Part shown: one piece after another, positions 24,897 through 31,356 of the stretch
Layout: every line of letters begins with the position of its first letter
Numbering within the stretch: the stretch's first letter is position 1
Assembly: GCA_035762175.1 (NCBI GenBank)
Contig: DASTPP010000030.1
Coordinates: 1-31,356 of the forward strand
Reading direction: 5' to 3'
Source: DASTPP01 sp035762175
Lineage (GTDB): Bacteria; Myxococcota_A; Polyangia; Polyangiales; Polyangiaceae
Length of the DNA stretch: 31,356 bases
Notes under the pieces: model-generated
Seen by the model: the letters and a program-made list of their open reading frames with translations, nothing else
The model's database searches: none
Told to the model about the DNA's origin: nothing
Made by a program: the position numbers and the translations under genes

Positions 24897-25212
24897 CGGC
24901 GAGGGCGAGGCCAGCCGAGGTCACCCTTTCCGATCTCGGGCGGCAAGGCAAGGGCGAGCGGGGCGATGGTGCGGCCGCCGCGGCGCGCGGGCGCTACCGG
25001 TCGCGGCCGATCGGCGGCGCGCGGGCGCGACCCCTCGCGGCGGACGTGGCGGCGCGCGAGCGCTGCCCGTCGCGGCGGATGCGACGGCGCGCGAGCGCCG
25101 CCCGTCGCGGCGGATGCGACGGCGCGCGGGGCGGGGCAGGGGGCGCGGGCCCTTCGAGGCGGCTCTCGCTCGGGGCGGCGGGGGGGCCGGGCCCGCCCCC
25201 GCCCGGGCGGGC
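24897..25212. other. 316-base gap dominated by a 35-bp tandem repeat
   Basis: Between the PAS/GAF kinase start and the M20 peptidase stop (both minus). It holds the tandem array at 24981-25130 and flanking GC-rich sequence. It must also contain the kinase promoter, but no clear boxes were recognised. Confidence 0.5.
24981..25130. repeat. Intergenic 35-bp tandem repeat array with hairpin units
   Basis: Units at 24981-25014 (34 bases, diverged), 25015-25049 (diverged), 25050-25084 and 25085-25119 (nearly identical), then a partial fifth unit. Each starts CGGCGCGCG. In the two best units CGTCGC and GCGACG flank GGCGGAT, giving a 6-bp hairpin per unit (25068-25086 and 25103-25121). Confidence 0.7.
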
Positions 25213-26661
25213 TTAGCCGCGGGTGCGGTGGTCGGCGAGCACGCTGGCGACGCAGACGCTCAGCTTCTTGGCGACCGTCAGGTGCAAGAACTCGTTCGGG
25301 CCGTGCGCGTTCGAGTGCGGCCCGAGCACGCCGGTGATCAAGAACTGCGCCTCGGGGAAGCGCTCGCCCAGCATGCCCATGAAGGGGATGGTGCCGCCCT
25401 CGCCCCAGCTCACCGCCGGCCGGCCGAAGGCGGCCTGCGAGGCGCGCTGCATCGCCGCGTCGAGCCAGGGCGCGAGCGGCGGCGCGTCCCAGCCCGCCCC
25501 GGCGCCCTCGGCCTCGAACGACACCTGGGCGCCGTAGGGCGGGTCGGCCTCGAGCGCGCGGCGGAGCGCCTCGCTCGCCGCCCGCGCGTCGAGCCGGGGC
25601 GGGATGCGCATCGACAGCCGCAGCACGGTCTCGGGCCGCAGCACGTTGCCCGCCTGGCGCGTCGGCGGCAGCCCGTCGGCGCCCGTCACCGCGAGCGCCG
25701 GGCGCCAGGTGCGGCGCAAGAGCTGCTCGGTCACGTCGTCGGTCGAGGGCCGCATGCCCCCCGCCCACGGGAAGGCCGCCGCCACCTCGGCGCCGAGCGC
25801 CTCGGCCGCCGCCTTCGCCTGCTCGCGCCGCGCCGCGGGAATGTCGACCGCCAGCGCGTCGAGCAGCACCTCGCCCGTCGCCTCGTTCTCGAGGCGCGAG
25901 AGCAGCTGGCGCGCGACGCGGAAGCTCGAGGGCACGATGCCGCTCGCCGACCCCGAGTGCACCCCCTCGGTGAGCACCTTCACGCGCAGGTTGCCGTTCA
26001 AGATGCCGCGCAGGCTCGTCGTCGCCCAGAGCTGGTCGTAGTTGCCGCAGCCCGAGTCGAGGCAGACGACGAGGCTCGGCGAGCCGATGCGCGCGGCGTA
26101 CCGCTCGATGTACGCCGGGAGGTCGACGCTGCCGCTCTCCTCGCTCGCCTCGATGAGCACCACGCAGCGCGCGTGCGGCACCTTCTGCTCGGCCAGGAGG
26201 CGCAGCGCCGTCAGCGACGCGAACGCCGCGTAGCCGTCGTCGGCGCCGCCGCGCCCGTAGAGCTTGTCGCCGCGGCGCACCGGCTCCCAGGGGCCCAGGC
26301 CCTCGGCCCAGCCCTCCATCTCGGGCTGCTTGTCGAGGTGGCCGTAGAGCAGCACCGTGTCGGCGCCCGGCGCGCGCGCGCCGTCGCTCGCCGGCAGCTC
26401 CATGTAGATGACGGGCGTGCGCCCCTCGATGCGCAGCACCTCGACCTCGAGCCCGGGCAGGGGCTGCGCGCGGCACCATGCTTCGATGAGCGCGACCGCC
26501 CGCTCCATGTGGCCGCCCTCGCGCCAGGCAGGGTCGAAGAGCGGCGAGCGGTTCGGGATGCGAATGTAATCGCACAGGGCGGGGACAATCTCCGCCTCCC
26601 AGATCCGCTCGCTCGAGGCGAGCGCGTCCTTGATTTGCAGGGCCGTCATGCGCCCCGGCAT
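25213..26661 (-). CDS. M20-family metallopeptidase / dipeptidase
   Basis: The protein has 482 residues from ATG 26661 (an ATG four codons later, 26649, is an equal candidate). All zinc-site blocks of the M20 dipeptidase/ArgE-DapE group are present: LLYGHLDKQPE (His108, Asp110), GRGGADDGYA (Asp141 bridging), EASEESGS (catalytic Glu174 and Glu175), LDSGCG (Asp202) and a late GPHSNAHGPNE with the last metal His. The lid/dimer domain includes GVHSGSASG. No signal peptide is present, so it is cytoplasmic and probably hydrolyses dipeptides or acylated amino acids. Length and motif style resemble the CNDP-like dipeptidases more than ArgE. It is downstream of a lipoprotein gene on the same strand with 108 bases between. 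Confidence 0.93.
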   Translation of the reverse strand: MPGRMTALQIKDALASSERIWEAEIVPALCDYIRIPNRSPLFDPAWREGGHMERAVALIEAWCRAQPLPGLEVEVLRIEGRTPVIYMELPASDGARAPGADTVLLYGHLDKQPEMEGWAEGLGPWEPVRRGDKLYGRGGADDGYAAFASLTALRLLAEQKVPHARCVVLIEASEESGSVDLPAYIERYAARIGSPSLVVCLDSGCGNYDQLWATTSLRGILNGNLRVKVLTEGVHSGSASGIVPSSFRVARQLLSRLENEATGEVLLDALAVDIPAARREQAKAAAEALGAEVAAAFPWAGGMRPSTDDVTEQLLRRTWRPALAVTGADGLPPTRQAGNVLRPETVLRLSMRIPPRLDARAASEALRRALEADPPYGAQVSFEAEGAGAGWDAPPLAPWLDAAMQRASQAAFGRPAVSWGEGGTIPFMGMLGERFPEAQFLITGVLGPHSNAHGPNEFLHLTVAKKLSVCVASVLADHRTRG

Positions 26662-26712
26662 ACACCGGCCCCCGGCCGTCGTCGACGGCCCGGGGTCGGC
26701 GCGCGGGCCCGT

Positions 26713-26780
26713 CGAACGCGCGGCCCGGGCGAGCGTCAGCGCCCGCCGAACGCGCGGCCCGGGCGAGCGTTAGCGCCCGC
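26713..26780. repeat. 34-bp tandem duplication spanning a stop codon
   Basis: Copies 26713-26746 and 26747-26780 differ at one base. The second copy carries the lipoprotein gene's TAA (26770-26772); the first copy has the matching position as TGA. The duplication therefore copied the gene's last codons and stop. Confidence 0.7.
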
Positions 26781-27399
26781 CGCCGCCGCCGCCCGTCCCG
26801 CTGCGGCCGCCGCCGCCGAGCGAGCCGCCGCCCGTCGTCCCCGAGCCCGTGCCGCGCCCCGTCGTGCCCGAGCCGGTGCCCGTGCCCGACCCGCGTCCCG
26901 TCGTGCCCGTCCCCGTGCCGGCGCCCGTTCCGGTGCCCGTGCCCGTCCCGGTCGCGTCGGAGCCCGTGCCGCGGCCCGTCGTGCCCGAGCCGGTGCCCGT
27001 CCCCGTCGTGCCCGAGCCGGTGCCCGTCCCCGTCGTGCCCGAGCCGGTGCCCATGCCCGAGCCGGTACCCGACCCCGTCGTGCCCGAGCCGGTGCCCATG
27101 CCCGAGCCGGTGCCCGTCGTGCCCGAGCCCGTGCCCGTCCCGGTGCCGGTCGTGCCGGTGCCCATGCCGGGCGAGCCGGTACCCGTGCCGGTGCCCGTGC
27201 CCATGTCGGAACCCGTGCCGGTGCCGGTCCCGGTGCCGGTCCCCGTGCCGGTTCCCGTCCCCGTGCCGGTGCCCGTGCCGGTGCCCTGCCCGTTCGTGGG
27301 CGATTGAACGTCTTCTTGCCGCTGTCGATCGCTCGAGCACCCCGCAAAGGGCAACGAGATCATTCCGGCAGCCAGCAGCGTAATGAGAGAAAGTCGCAT
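26770..27399 (-). CDS. Lipoprotein with a long Gly-Thr/Ser repeat tail, function unknown
   Basis: The protein has 209 residues. The start at ATG 27399 is fixed by GGAGG about 7 bases upstream. The signal is MRLSLITLLAAGMISLPFAG before Cys, a clean lipobox (FAGC), followed by SSDRQRQEDVQSPTNGQ. From about residue 38 to the end the protein is low complexity: runs of GT dipeptides broken by GS, GM and GTTG, ending in GGGSLGGGGRSGTGGGGGGR. No folded domain remains. It is probably a surface stalk or matrix component. The DNA is a 6-base (GGCACC/GGCACG-like) repeat, prone to length change. The opposite strand reads as a Val-Pro repeat, which is a shadow. It is followed by an M20 peptidase gene, but there is no functional hint of a link. 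Confidence 0.85.
   Translation of the reverse strand: MRLSLITLLAAGMISLPFAGCSSDRQRQEDVQSPTNGQGTGTGTGTGTGTGTGTGTGTGTGTGSDMGTGTGTGTGSPGMGTGTTGTGTGTGSGTTGTGSGMGTGSGTTGSGTGSGMGTGSGTTGTGTGSGTTGTGTGSGTTGRGTGSDATGTGTGTGTGAGTGTGTTGRGSGTGTGSGTTGRGTGSGTTGGGSLGGGGRSGTGGGGGGR
26850..27290. repeat. Hexanucleotide-type coding microsatellite
   Basis: Long stretches of alternating GGC ACC/ACG/ACC codons (read on the minus strand) encode Gly-Thr repeats, densest at 27180-27290. Likely unstable in length. Confidence 0.7.
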
Positions 27400-27957
27400 G
27401 GGATTGCCTCCTCCGAAGGTGACCGGCCCAAAGGGCCTCAGATGCAACGCTATCTCTCGAGCCCGGCCGCGCTTGCGCCTGCCGGGCATCGAGGGGGTCG
27501 GCGGGCCCGCTTGCAGGGCACGTACCAACCGCCGGTCAACGAGGGTGACTTTGGTTAGTAGAATAGACGAAAACAACGACGCGGATGGCGCGCCCTCCCA
27601 GCCTGTCGAGGCCACCGGAGTCGCCCTCCCTGCCTGGTGCGCTGCCGTCCGGGCACCCCCGCAAGCTTAACCCGTGCCAATGGCGCCTTCAGGTCGCGGG
27701 TAAGCAGCCCAATTGCCTCACGTGGCCCCCTGCCTCGGTCGCGCTTGAGTGCAGATCTCGAGCGCAGCTCGCCGGGCGCGCTAGGTTCCTCCTCCGGGTT
27801 TCCCTCGCGCGGCGTATAAGCATGCGCCGCGGGGTGGCCGGGCCGCTCGTCGCGAGCTTTGCGTCGTGGCGATGGCCCTTCGCCGGGCGAGCGCGTCCGG
27901 TCCCGAACGCATCGCGCTCGGCCGGTGGCGGCCCGCCGGTTGCACGGGCGCGCCGCC
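27400..27957. other. 558-base divergent gap; no supported gene
   Basis: It contains the leader of the Gly-Thr lipoprotein on the left, including a palindromic GGCCC-aaa-GGGCC (27425-27437), an AT-richer stretch (27545-27580) where promoters could lie on either strand (TAGAAT on +, TATTCT on -, without good -35 partners), and ordinary GC-rich sequence to 27957. Open frames there give Arg/Pro/Ser-rich peptides only. I checked for tRNA-like T-arms and found none. Confidence 0.45.
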
Positions 27958-28242
27958 ATGGACAAGCTAAGCGAACGCCAGCAGCCCCTCGTGCACCAGC
28001 TTCACCCGGGCGGCGGCGAGACGGTCACGCCGGGGGCCGTCGACAAGGCACAGCACGAGGGCATTCGCGGCCTGGGCGTGCTGCGCATCGTGGCGTTCAT
28101 CGCCGCGCTCGCGTTGAGCGTCGCCACGGCCTATCTTCACTTCCCCTGGCCCTTCGCCCTCGCCGCGTGGGTCTTCTTCGTCGCGTTGTTGCTCGGCAAG
28201 CGGGCCGAGCGGCGGCCGCCCGGCGGGCGCGCGCGGGCCTGA
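27958..28242 (+). CDS. Small two-helix membrane protein, unknown function
   Basis: The protein has 94 residues from ATG 27958. A polar N-terminus (about 1-38, with His and Gln) precedes two membrane helices: VLRIVAFIAALALSVATAYL (about 41-60) and PWPFALAAWVFFVALLLG (about 63-80), joined by a short HF turn. The tail is basic (KRAERRPPGGRARA), so the C-terminus should be cytoplasmic. The frame is open upstream for 33 more codons but these are Arg-rich and unlike the rest. No clear ribosome-binding site is seen. No family recognised. The gene is 102 bases upstream of the DUF2293 gene on the same strand and could be co-transcribed. Confidence 0.68.
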   Translation: MDKLSERQQPLVHQLHPGGGETVTPGAVDKAQHEGIRGLGVLRIVAFIAALALSVATAYLHFPWPFALAAWVFFVALLLGKRAERRPPGGRARA

Positions 28243-28344
28243 CGGCAGACCTCGGCCCGCGCCCGCGGGGCCCGGCGCCGCCGGAGCCGCCCCGCTCGCC
28301 GCCCTTCTTGGCCCCGCCGGCGTCGTCGCGCTAAGCGCACGCCC

Positions 28345-29070
28345 GTGCACGAGCCCCTCGACGTCGCCCGCGCGCCCGGCGCGCACGAGTCCCTCACGGT
28401 CGCCCCCACGCCCGACCCCCGGCGCGTCCGCGCCCCCGACGGCTCCACCCTCAGCGCGCCCGCGGGCTGGGCGCTCCTGCCGCCCGGCGACGCGGGGCTC
28501 ACCCGCCGCGTCAAGGCGCTCGGGCCGAGCTGGACGGTGGTCGAGAAGCGCGGCCGCAAGACCTTCTCGCGCGGCGTCTGGGCGCCGGCCGAGCACATCG
28601 AGGCGGCGCGGGCGGGGCTCGAGTCCGAGCGCGCGAGCCCCGCCTACGCCCGGCGGCGCGCGAGCGACGCGGCCCGGCGCGGGCGCGAGCAGGCCGCCTA
28701 CGAGGGCGACTTCGAGGCGGCGTGCCGGGCGAAGCTACGCTTTTCGAAGTGCTTCGCCGCGCAGGAGGCCGCCCTCGCCCGCGCCGTCACCCGCCACGCG
28801 ACCCCCGTCGGCAGCGGCACCGTCGCGCGCACCGAGCGCATCCCCCTCGAGCGCCGGGTCGACGCGGCCATCATCGCGTGGCTGCGGCACCAGACGACGG
28901 CGTACGATTCGCTCGCCATCCCGCGCGTCAAGGGCGTGCGGCGCGAGGTGCGGCGCCTGCTCGCCGACGGCTCGCGCGCGCTGCTCGACGCCCACCGGCG
29001 CGACGCGCCCCACGCCCCCGCCGCCTGCCCGCTCTGCCGCGCGCTCGCGGCCGAGGGCGAACGGCCCTAG
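28345..29070 (+). CDS. DUF2293-domain protein
   Basis: The protein has 241 residues from GTG 28345. The N-terminal half is basic and helical with SLTVAPTP-type linker sequence and WALLPPGDAGLTRRVKALG. The DUF2293 domain covers about residues 155-225: RTERIPLERRVDAAIIAWLR, then HQTTAYDSLAIPRVKGVRRE and RRLLADGSRALLDAHR, matching the family's pattern of a long-helix block with a conserved H-x-x-T-x-Y-D stretch. A C-terminal CPLC could bind metal. The domain is found across bacteria and fungi without a known biochemical role; the basic character suggests nucleic-acid contact, but this is inference. It ends 4 bases into the convergent anti-sigma gene (29067-29070 overlap). Confidence 0.82.
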   Translation: MHEPLDVARAPGAHESLTVAPTPDPRRVRAPDGSTLSAPAGWALLPPGDAGLTRRVKALGPSWTVVEKRGRKTFSRGVWAPAEHIEAARAGLESERASPAYARRRASDAARRGREQAAYEGDFEAACRAKLRFSKCFAAQEAALARAVTRHATPVGSGTVARTERIPLERRVDAAIIAWLRHQTTAYDSLAIPRVKGVRREVRRLLADGSRALLDAHRRDAPHAPAACPLCRALAAEGERP

Positions 29071-29750
29071 CCGCCGCGGCGGGCGAGCGGGTCGAGCGCG
29101 TAGCGGCCCAGGAGCCAGCCGAGGCCCGCGAGCAAGAGCGCGGGCAGCACGTGCGTCGTCAGCGCGTGCAGCGGCGCGCCGAAGGGGCACCGGATGTACT
29201 GCGACAGCGCCGCCCACGCCCCGGCGAGGGCCCCGAGGGCCGCGCCCGAGAGCCCGGGGCTCACCGGGTCGCTCTTCTGGTGGGCGAAGAGCAGCCCCCC
29301 GAGCGCGAAGGCGCCGAGCACCGTGCTCGCGACCACGCAGAGGACGCCTTGCGCCCCCCCCTCGGGCGGCCCGGGCAGCGGCCAGAGCGCCGCGCCGAGC
29401 AAGGGGTAGAGGGCGAGGGCGGCCGGCGCGCCGAGCGCCGTCGCCCGCAGCGCCCCGCGCGGGGGCCAGAGCGCGCCCGGCCGCACGAAGAGCACCCGCG
29501 CGGCGGCGGCGACGACGAGCAGGCCCCAGAACACCCCCGCCGCGATCGCCGCGGGGGGGCGCAGATCGGCGTCGGGCTGGGGCACGCACACCGCCACCAC
29601 GGCGAGCGAGAACGAGAGCGCGCAGGCCGCGGCGCGCCAGCGGCGGGCCGCGGGGCGCGTCGGCGAAGGGCGCGCGCTCACCGACCGGAGCACGCGCTCG
29701 CGCAAGGCCGGGGGCAGGGGGCCGGGGCCCGTGGGTTGCGGCGACGTCAT
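29067..29750 (-). CDS. NrsF-like (DUF1109) membrane anti-sigma factor
   Basis: The protein has 227 residues. A short cytoplasmic N-terminus (1-40) with ALRERVLRSVSARPSPTR is followed by about six membrane helices (about 40-58, 68-88, 100-125, 135-155, 168-185 and 200-218). The conserved end YIRCPFGAPLHALTTHVLPA (185-204) contains the Cys-Pro and the His residues typical of NrsF/DUF1109-type proteins, which hold an ECF sigma factor inactive at the membrane and can respond to metal or redox stress. Its ATG overlaps the sigma gene's stop by 4 bases (ATGA), so the two are translated together and act as a sigma/anti-sigma pair. Family assignment is by topology and terminal motif, not by search. 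Confidence 0.8.
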   Translation of the reverse strand: MTSPQPTGPGPLPPALRERVLRSVSARPSPTRPAARRWRAAACALSFSLAVVAVCVPQPDADLRPPAAIAAGVFWGLLVVAAAARVLFVRPGALWPPRGALRATALGAPAALALYPLLGAALWPLPGPPEGGAQGVLCVVASTVLGAFALGGLLFAHQKSDPVSPGLSGAALGALAGAWAALSQYIRCPFGAPLHALTTHVLPALLLAGLGWLLGRYALDPLARRGG

Positions 29751-30409
29751 TCGGCACCCCCCTCGGGCCCCTCGAGGCCCAGCGCGCTCCGCAGGCGGTC
29801 GCCCGCGCGGTGCAGCCGGACGCGCAGCGCGCCCTCTTGAATGCCCAGCACCTGCGCCGCCTGCGCGAGCGACAGGCCCTCGTGGCGCACCAAGAGCAAC
29901 GCCTCGCGCTGCAGCGGCGGCAGCCGCTCGAGCTCTTCGCGCAGCCGGCGCGAGAGCTCGGCGGCGCGCGCCGCCTCTTCGCCGTCGGGGAAGGGGTTGG
30001 GCCGCCCCTCGCCGAGCGCCTCGCCGAGCGCCTCGCCGGCGCCCGCGGGCCGCTCGCGGCGCCCCCGCCGCAGGGCGTCGATCGCCACGCGCCGCGCGAT
30101 CGCGTACGCCCAGGGCTCGACCTCGGCGCCGGCGGCGAAGCGGCCGCGGGCTTCGTGGATTTGAAGAAAGGTTTGGTGCAGGGCGTCTTCGGCCAAGGTG
30201 CCCTCGCGCAGCATGCGGCGCAAGAACCCGTAGAGCCGCGGCGCGAGCTCGTCGTAGATCACCTCGAACGCGCCCTCGTCGCCGGCCGCGTGCCGCGCCA
30301 TGGCCTGGCTCGCCGCCGACGCGCCCGCGGCCCGGGGGGGCCTCACGGGCGCCACCCTGCTCGGGGCGAACGCCGCGGCCGCGGCGATGGATTCGGCCTG
30401 GTAAGCCAT
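29747..30409 (-). CDS. ECF-type RNA polymerase sigma factor
   Basis: The protein has 220 residues from ATG 30409. Region 2 (about 42-107) shows DEGAFEVIYDELAPRLYGFL, DALHQTFLQIHEARGRF and EPWAYAIARRVAIDALRR. Region 4 (about 154-207) has LERLPPLQREALLLVRHEGL and AQAAQVLGIQEGALRVRLHR, a normal helix-turn-helix. The linker is Gly/Ala/Glu-rich with a repeated GEALGEALGE. The frame is open to a TTG at 30499, but the predicted promoter lies within that stretch, supporting the ATG at 30409. It recruits core RNA polymerase to stress promoters and is held by the membrane protein encoded downstream (4-base overlap). A TGTAAC-N16-CGAACA element upstream (30460-30487) suggests it may transcribe its own operon. 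Confidence 0.92.
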   Translation of the reverse strand: MAYQAESIAAAAAFAPSRVAPVRPPRAAGASAASQAMARHAAGDEGAFEVIYDELAPRLYGFLRRMLREGTLAEDALHQTFLQIHEARGRFAAGAEVEPWAYAIARRVAIDALRRGRRERPAGAGEALGEALGEGRPNPFPDGEEAARAAELSRRLREELERLPPLQREALLLVRHEGLSLAQAAQVLGIQEGALRVRLHRAGDRLRSALGLEGPEGGAE

Positions 30410-30459
30410 GGGCGCGGCACGCGGGGGGCTCGGGCCCCGAAGGCGCGGGGCCGACCCCT

Positions 30460-30487
30460 TGTTCGCGCCGGCGGGCCGATCGTTACA
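30460..30487 (-). promoter_or_regulatory. Candidate ECF promoter for the sigma/anti-sigma operon
   Basis: TGTAAC at 30482-30487 as -35 and CGAACA at 30460-30465 as -10, spacing 16. The predicted leader is about 45 bases. The same -35 box and spacing recur on the other side of the region. Confidence 0.38.
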
Positions 30488-30612
30488 GCCGTCGGGCAAA
30501 AAAGATCGCTCGGCCCGGCGCCCGCCTCGCCCCCGCCTTCAAGGGGGCCGAGCGCCGGCGCGATCAGGAACCCCGCGCCCTCGGGCCCCCGACTTCGTTG
30601 GCGCCGGTCGGG

Positions 30613-30640
30613 TGTAACAACGCGAGCGCTTCGCCGTAGG
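30613..30640 (+). promoter_or_regulatory. Candidate ECF promoter for the haem lipoprotein gene
   Basis: TGTAAC at 30613-30618 as -35 and CGTAGG at 30635-30640 as -10, spacing 16, matching the element in front of the sigma gene. This suggests that the sigma factor controls the lipoprotein. Confidence 0.38.
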
Positions 30641-30729
30641 GCAGGCGTTGCCACACGGGGGGCAGGGGCGGGGCGCAAAAGCGCACCCGGGGAGGGCACG
30701 TGTTTCTCCACGACGAGACGAGGTCGCTC

Positions 30730-31356
30730 ATGAACCACCGCAAGATCTTCGGTTGCATCGGCATGGTCAGTTTGGTCGCGGCCCTCACCGCCGCTTGCTC
30801 GGACGACGACGATGACGGCGGCGCGGCCGGCGGCGGCTCGTCGAGCCAGGGCGCGGGCGGCCGCGCGGGCTCGCCCTCGGGGGGCGGCGCGGGCAGCGCG
30901 CCCTCGCCAGGCGCGGGCGGCTCGGGCGGCGCGGCGGGGCAGGCCGGGGCGGCGGGGCAGGCCGGCGCGGCGGGCGCGGCCGGGCAGGGGGGCGGCGCTA
31001 CCGTCGACGACACCGAGCTCACGGCCGCCGACTTCGATTGCATTCTCGATTGGCCCAAGGTGCGGCGCTTTCGAATCACCAACAAGCTCGGCGAGGTCGA
31101 CGCGAGCCTCGGGGTCGCGAACCAACCGGGCAGCGCCGATTACCCGCCCGGCACGGTCATTCAGCTTTTGCCCAACGAGGCCATGGTCAAGCGCCGGCCC
31201 GGGTTCAGCGAGGCGACGAACGACTGGGAGTTTCTCTTTCTCGACGTCTCGGCCGCGGGCGCCGCCATCAAGGCGCGCGGCACGACCGACGTGATCAACG
31301 GCTTCGGGGGCAACTGCCTCGGCTGCCACAGCGCGGCCGAACCCAAGTACGATCTC
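30730..31356 (+). CDS. c-type haem lipoprotein, cytochrome P460-like (3' end missing)
   Basis: From ATG 30730 the frame is open to the last base, giving 209 visible residues. The N-terminus is a lipoprotein signal (MNHRKIFGCIGMVSLVAALT, then AAC) followed by CSDDDDDGG. A Gly/Ala/Ser-rich stalk with AGQAGAAGQAGAAG repeats runs to about residue 92. The folded part begins TVDDTELTAADFDCILDWPK and includes YPPGTVIQLLPNEAMVKRRP, then SEATNDWEFLFLDVS, and NGFGGNCLGCHSAAEPKYDL at the end. The CLGCH is a c-type haem attachment site. Strand order and the late CxxCH before a Lys-Tyr-Asp end resemble cytochrome P460 / cytochrome c'-beta proteins, which handle NO or hydroxylamine; this assignment is tentative. 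A GAGG lies about 6-9 bases upstream. It is divergent from an ECF sigma operon with matching promoter boxes. Confidence 0.8.
   Translation, partial: MNHRKIFGCIGMVSLVAALTAACSDDDDDGGAAGGGSSSQGAGGRAGSPSGGGAGSAPSPGAGGSGGAAGQAGAAGQAGAAGAAGQGGGATVDDTELTAADFDCILDWPKVRRFRITNKLGEVDASLGVANQPGSADYPPGTVIQLLPNEAMVKRRPGFSEATNDWEFLFLDVSAAGAAIKARGTTDVINGFGGNCLGCHSAAEPKYDL

Larger units (their letters stand above)
30410..30729. promoter_or_regulatory. Divergent promoter region between sigma factor and haem lipoprotein
   Basis: A 320-base region with no gene. Minus strand: TGTAAC (30482-30487), 16 bases, then CGAACA (30460-30465), about 50 bases before the sigma ATG. Plus strand: TGTAAC (30613-30618), 16 bases, then CGTAGG (30635-30640), about 90 bases before the lipoprotein ATG. 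CGATC and GATCG flank the minus-strand box. The layout resembles ECF promoters (AAC-containing -35, CG-starting -10). Confidence 0.4.

Noticed and set aside
21763..24951. Longer minus-strand frame of 1062 codons over the PAS/GAF kinase
   Set aside because: It is a different frame from the one with all kinase motifs and reads as Arg/Ala-rich sequence.
24981..25130. The tandem array considered as a CRISPR array
   Set aside because: The units are head to tail without unique spacers, and no cas gene is nearby.
26849..27307. A 152-codon plus-strand frame of Val-Pro repeats
   Set aside because: It is the exact opposite strand of the Gly-Thr repeat lipoprotein, which has a lipobox signal and a GGAGG ribosome-binding site. 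The Val-Pro frame has neither.
27585..28334. 249-codon plus frame over the small membrane protein
   Set aside because: Out of frame with the two-helix protein and Arg/Pro-rich; no start signal.

Overview
The window is about 75% GC, with genes that use almost only G or C at third codon positions. Its gene content points to a large-genome myxobacterium, most likely of the Polyangiales/Sorangiineae type. This is inferred from an FHA protein paired with a Ser/Thr kinase-TPR protein, three large histidine kinases without partner regulators, Gly/Ser/Thr-rich lipoproteins that start CGDDDDD or CSDDDDD, a double-domain aspartyl protease with PDZ, and a DUF2293 protein. No rRNA, tRNA, CRISPR array, integrase or transposase is visible.

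Layout. 1-3.7 kb: a Cys-rich membrane-anchored protein cut by the left edge, a PanE-type ketopantoate reductase, a GlsB/YeaQ-type small membrane protein and an orphan AAA/ABC-like ATPase. 3.7-6.7 kb (minus): a tight three-gene operon, in transcription order an unknown 97-aa protein, an H-NOX (haem-NO-binding) protein and a hybrid histidine kinase. The genes overlap by 4 and 8 bases, so this looks like a NO- or redox-sensing unit. 7.5-10.8 kb (plus): an FHA protein overlapping a membrane Ser/Thr kinase with TPRs. 10.8-13.8 kb (minus): a trypsin-fold protease followed 15 bases later by an exported protein of unknown family. 14-16.5 kb: a small unknown protein with a good promoter, and hisS. 16.3-20.2 kb: an exported aspartyl protease-PDZ protein, divergent from an RsbRD-type histidine kinase. 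20.5-21.6 kb: a repeat-rich DUF4394 lipoprotein. 21.8-24.9 kb: a PAS/GAF hybrid kinase. 25.2-27.4 kb: an M20 peptidase and a Gly-Thr repeat lipoprotein. 28-29 kb: a small membrane protein and a DUF2293 protein. 29.1-30.4 kb (minus): an ECF sigma factor overlapping an NrsF-like six-helix anti-sigma protein. It is divergent from a c-type haem (P460-like) lipoprotein that runs off the right edge.

The window is dominated by sensing and signalling (H-NOX, two other sensor kinases, FHA/STPK, sigma/anti-sigma) and by cell-envelope proteins. The best candidates for something not well described are: the 97-aa protein/H-NOX/kinase operon, whose kinase carries a second, histidine-less kinase-like module after its receiver; the protease/exported-protein pair; and the sigma/NrsF/haem-lipoprotein locus with matching TGTAAC boxes on both sides of the divergent promoter region. 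Short tandem duplications of 33-45 bp occur repeatedly, both in coding linkers and in intergenic DNA. All family names come from reading motifs by eye; no database search was run.
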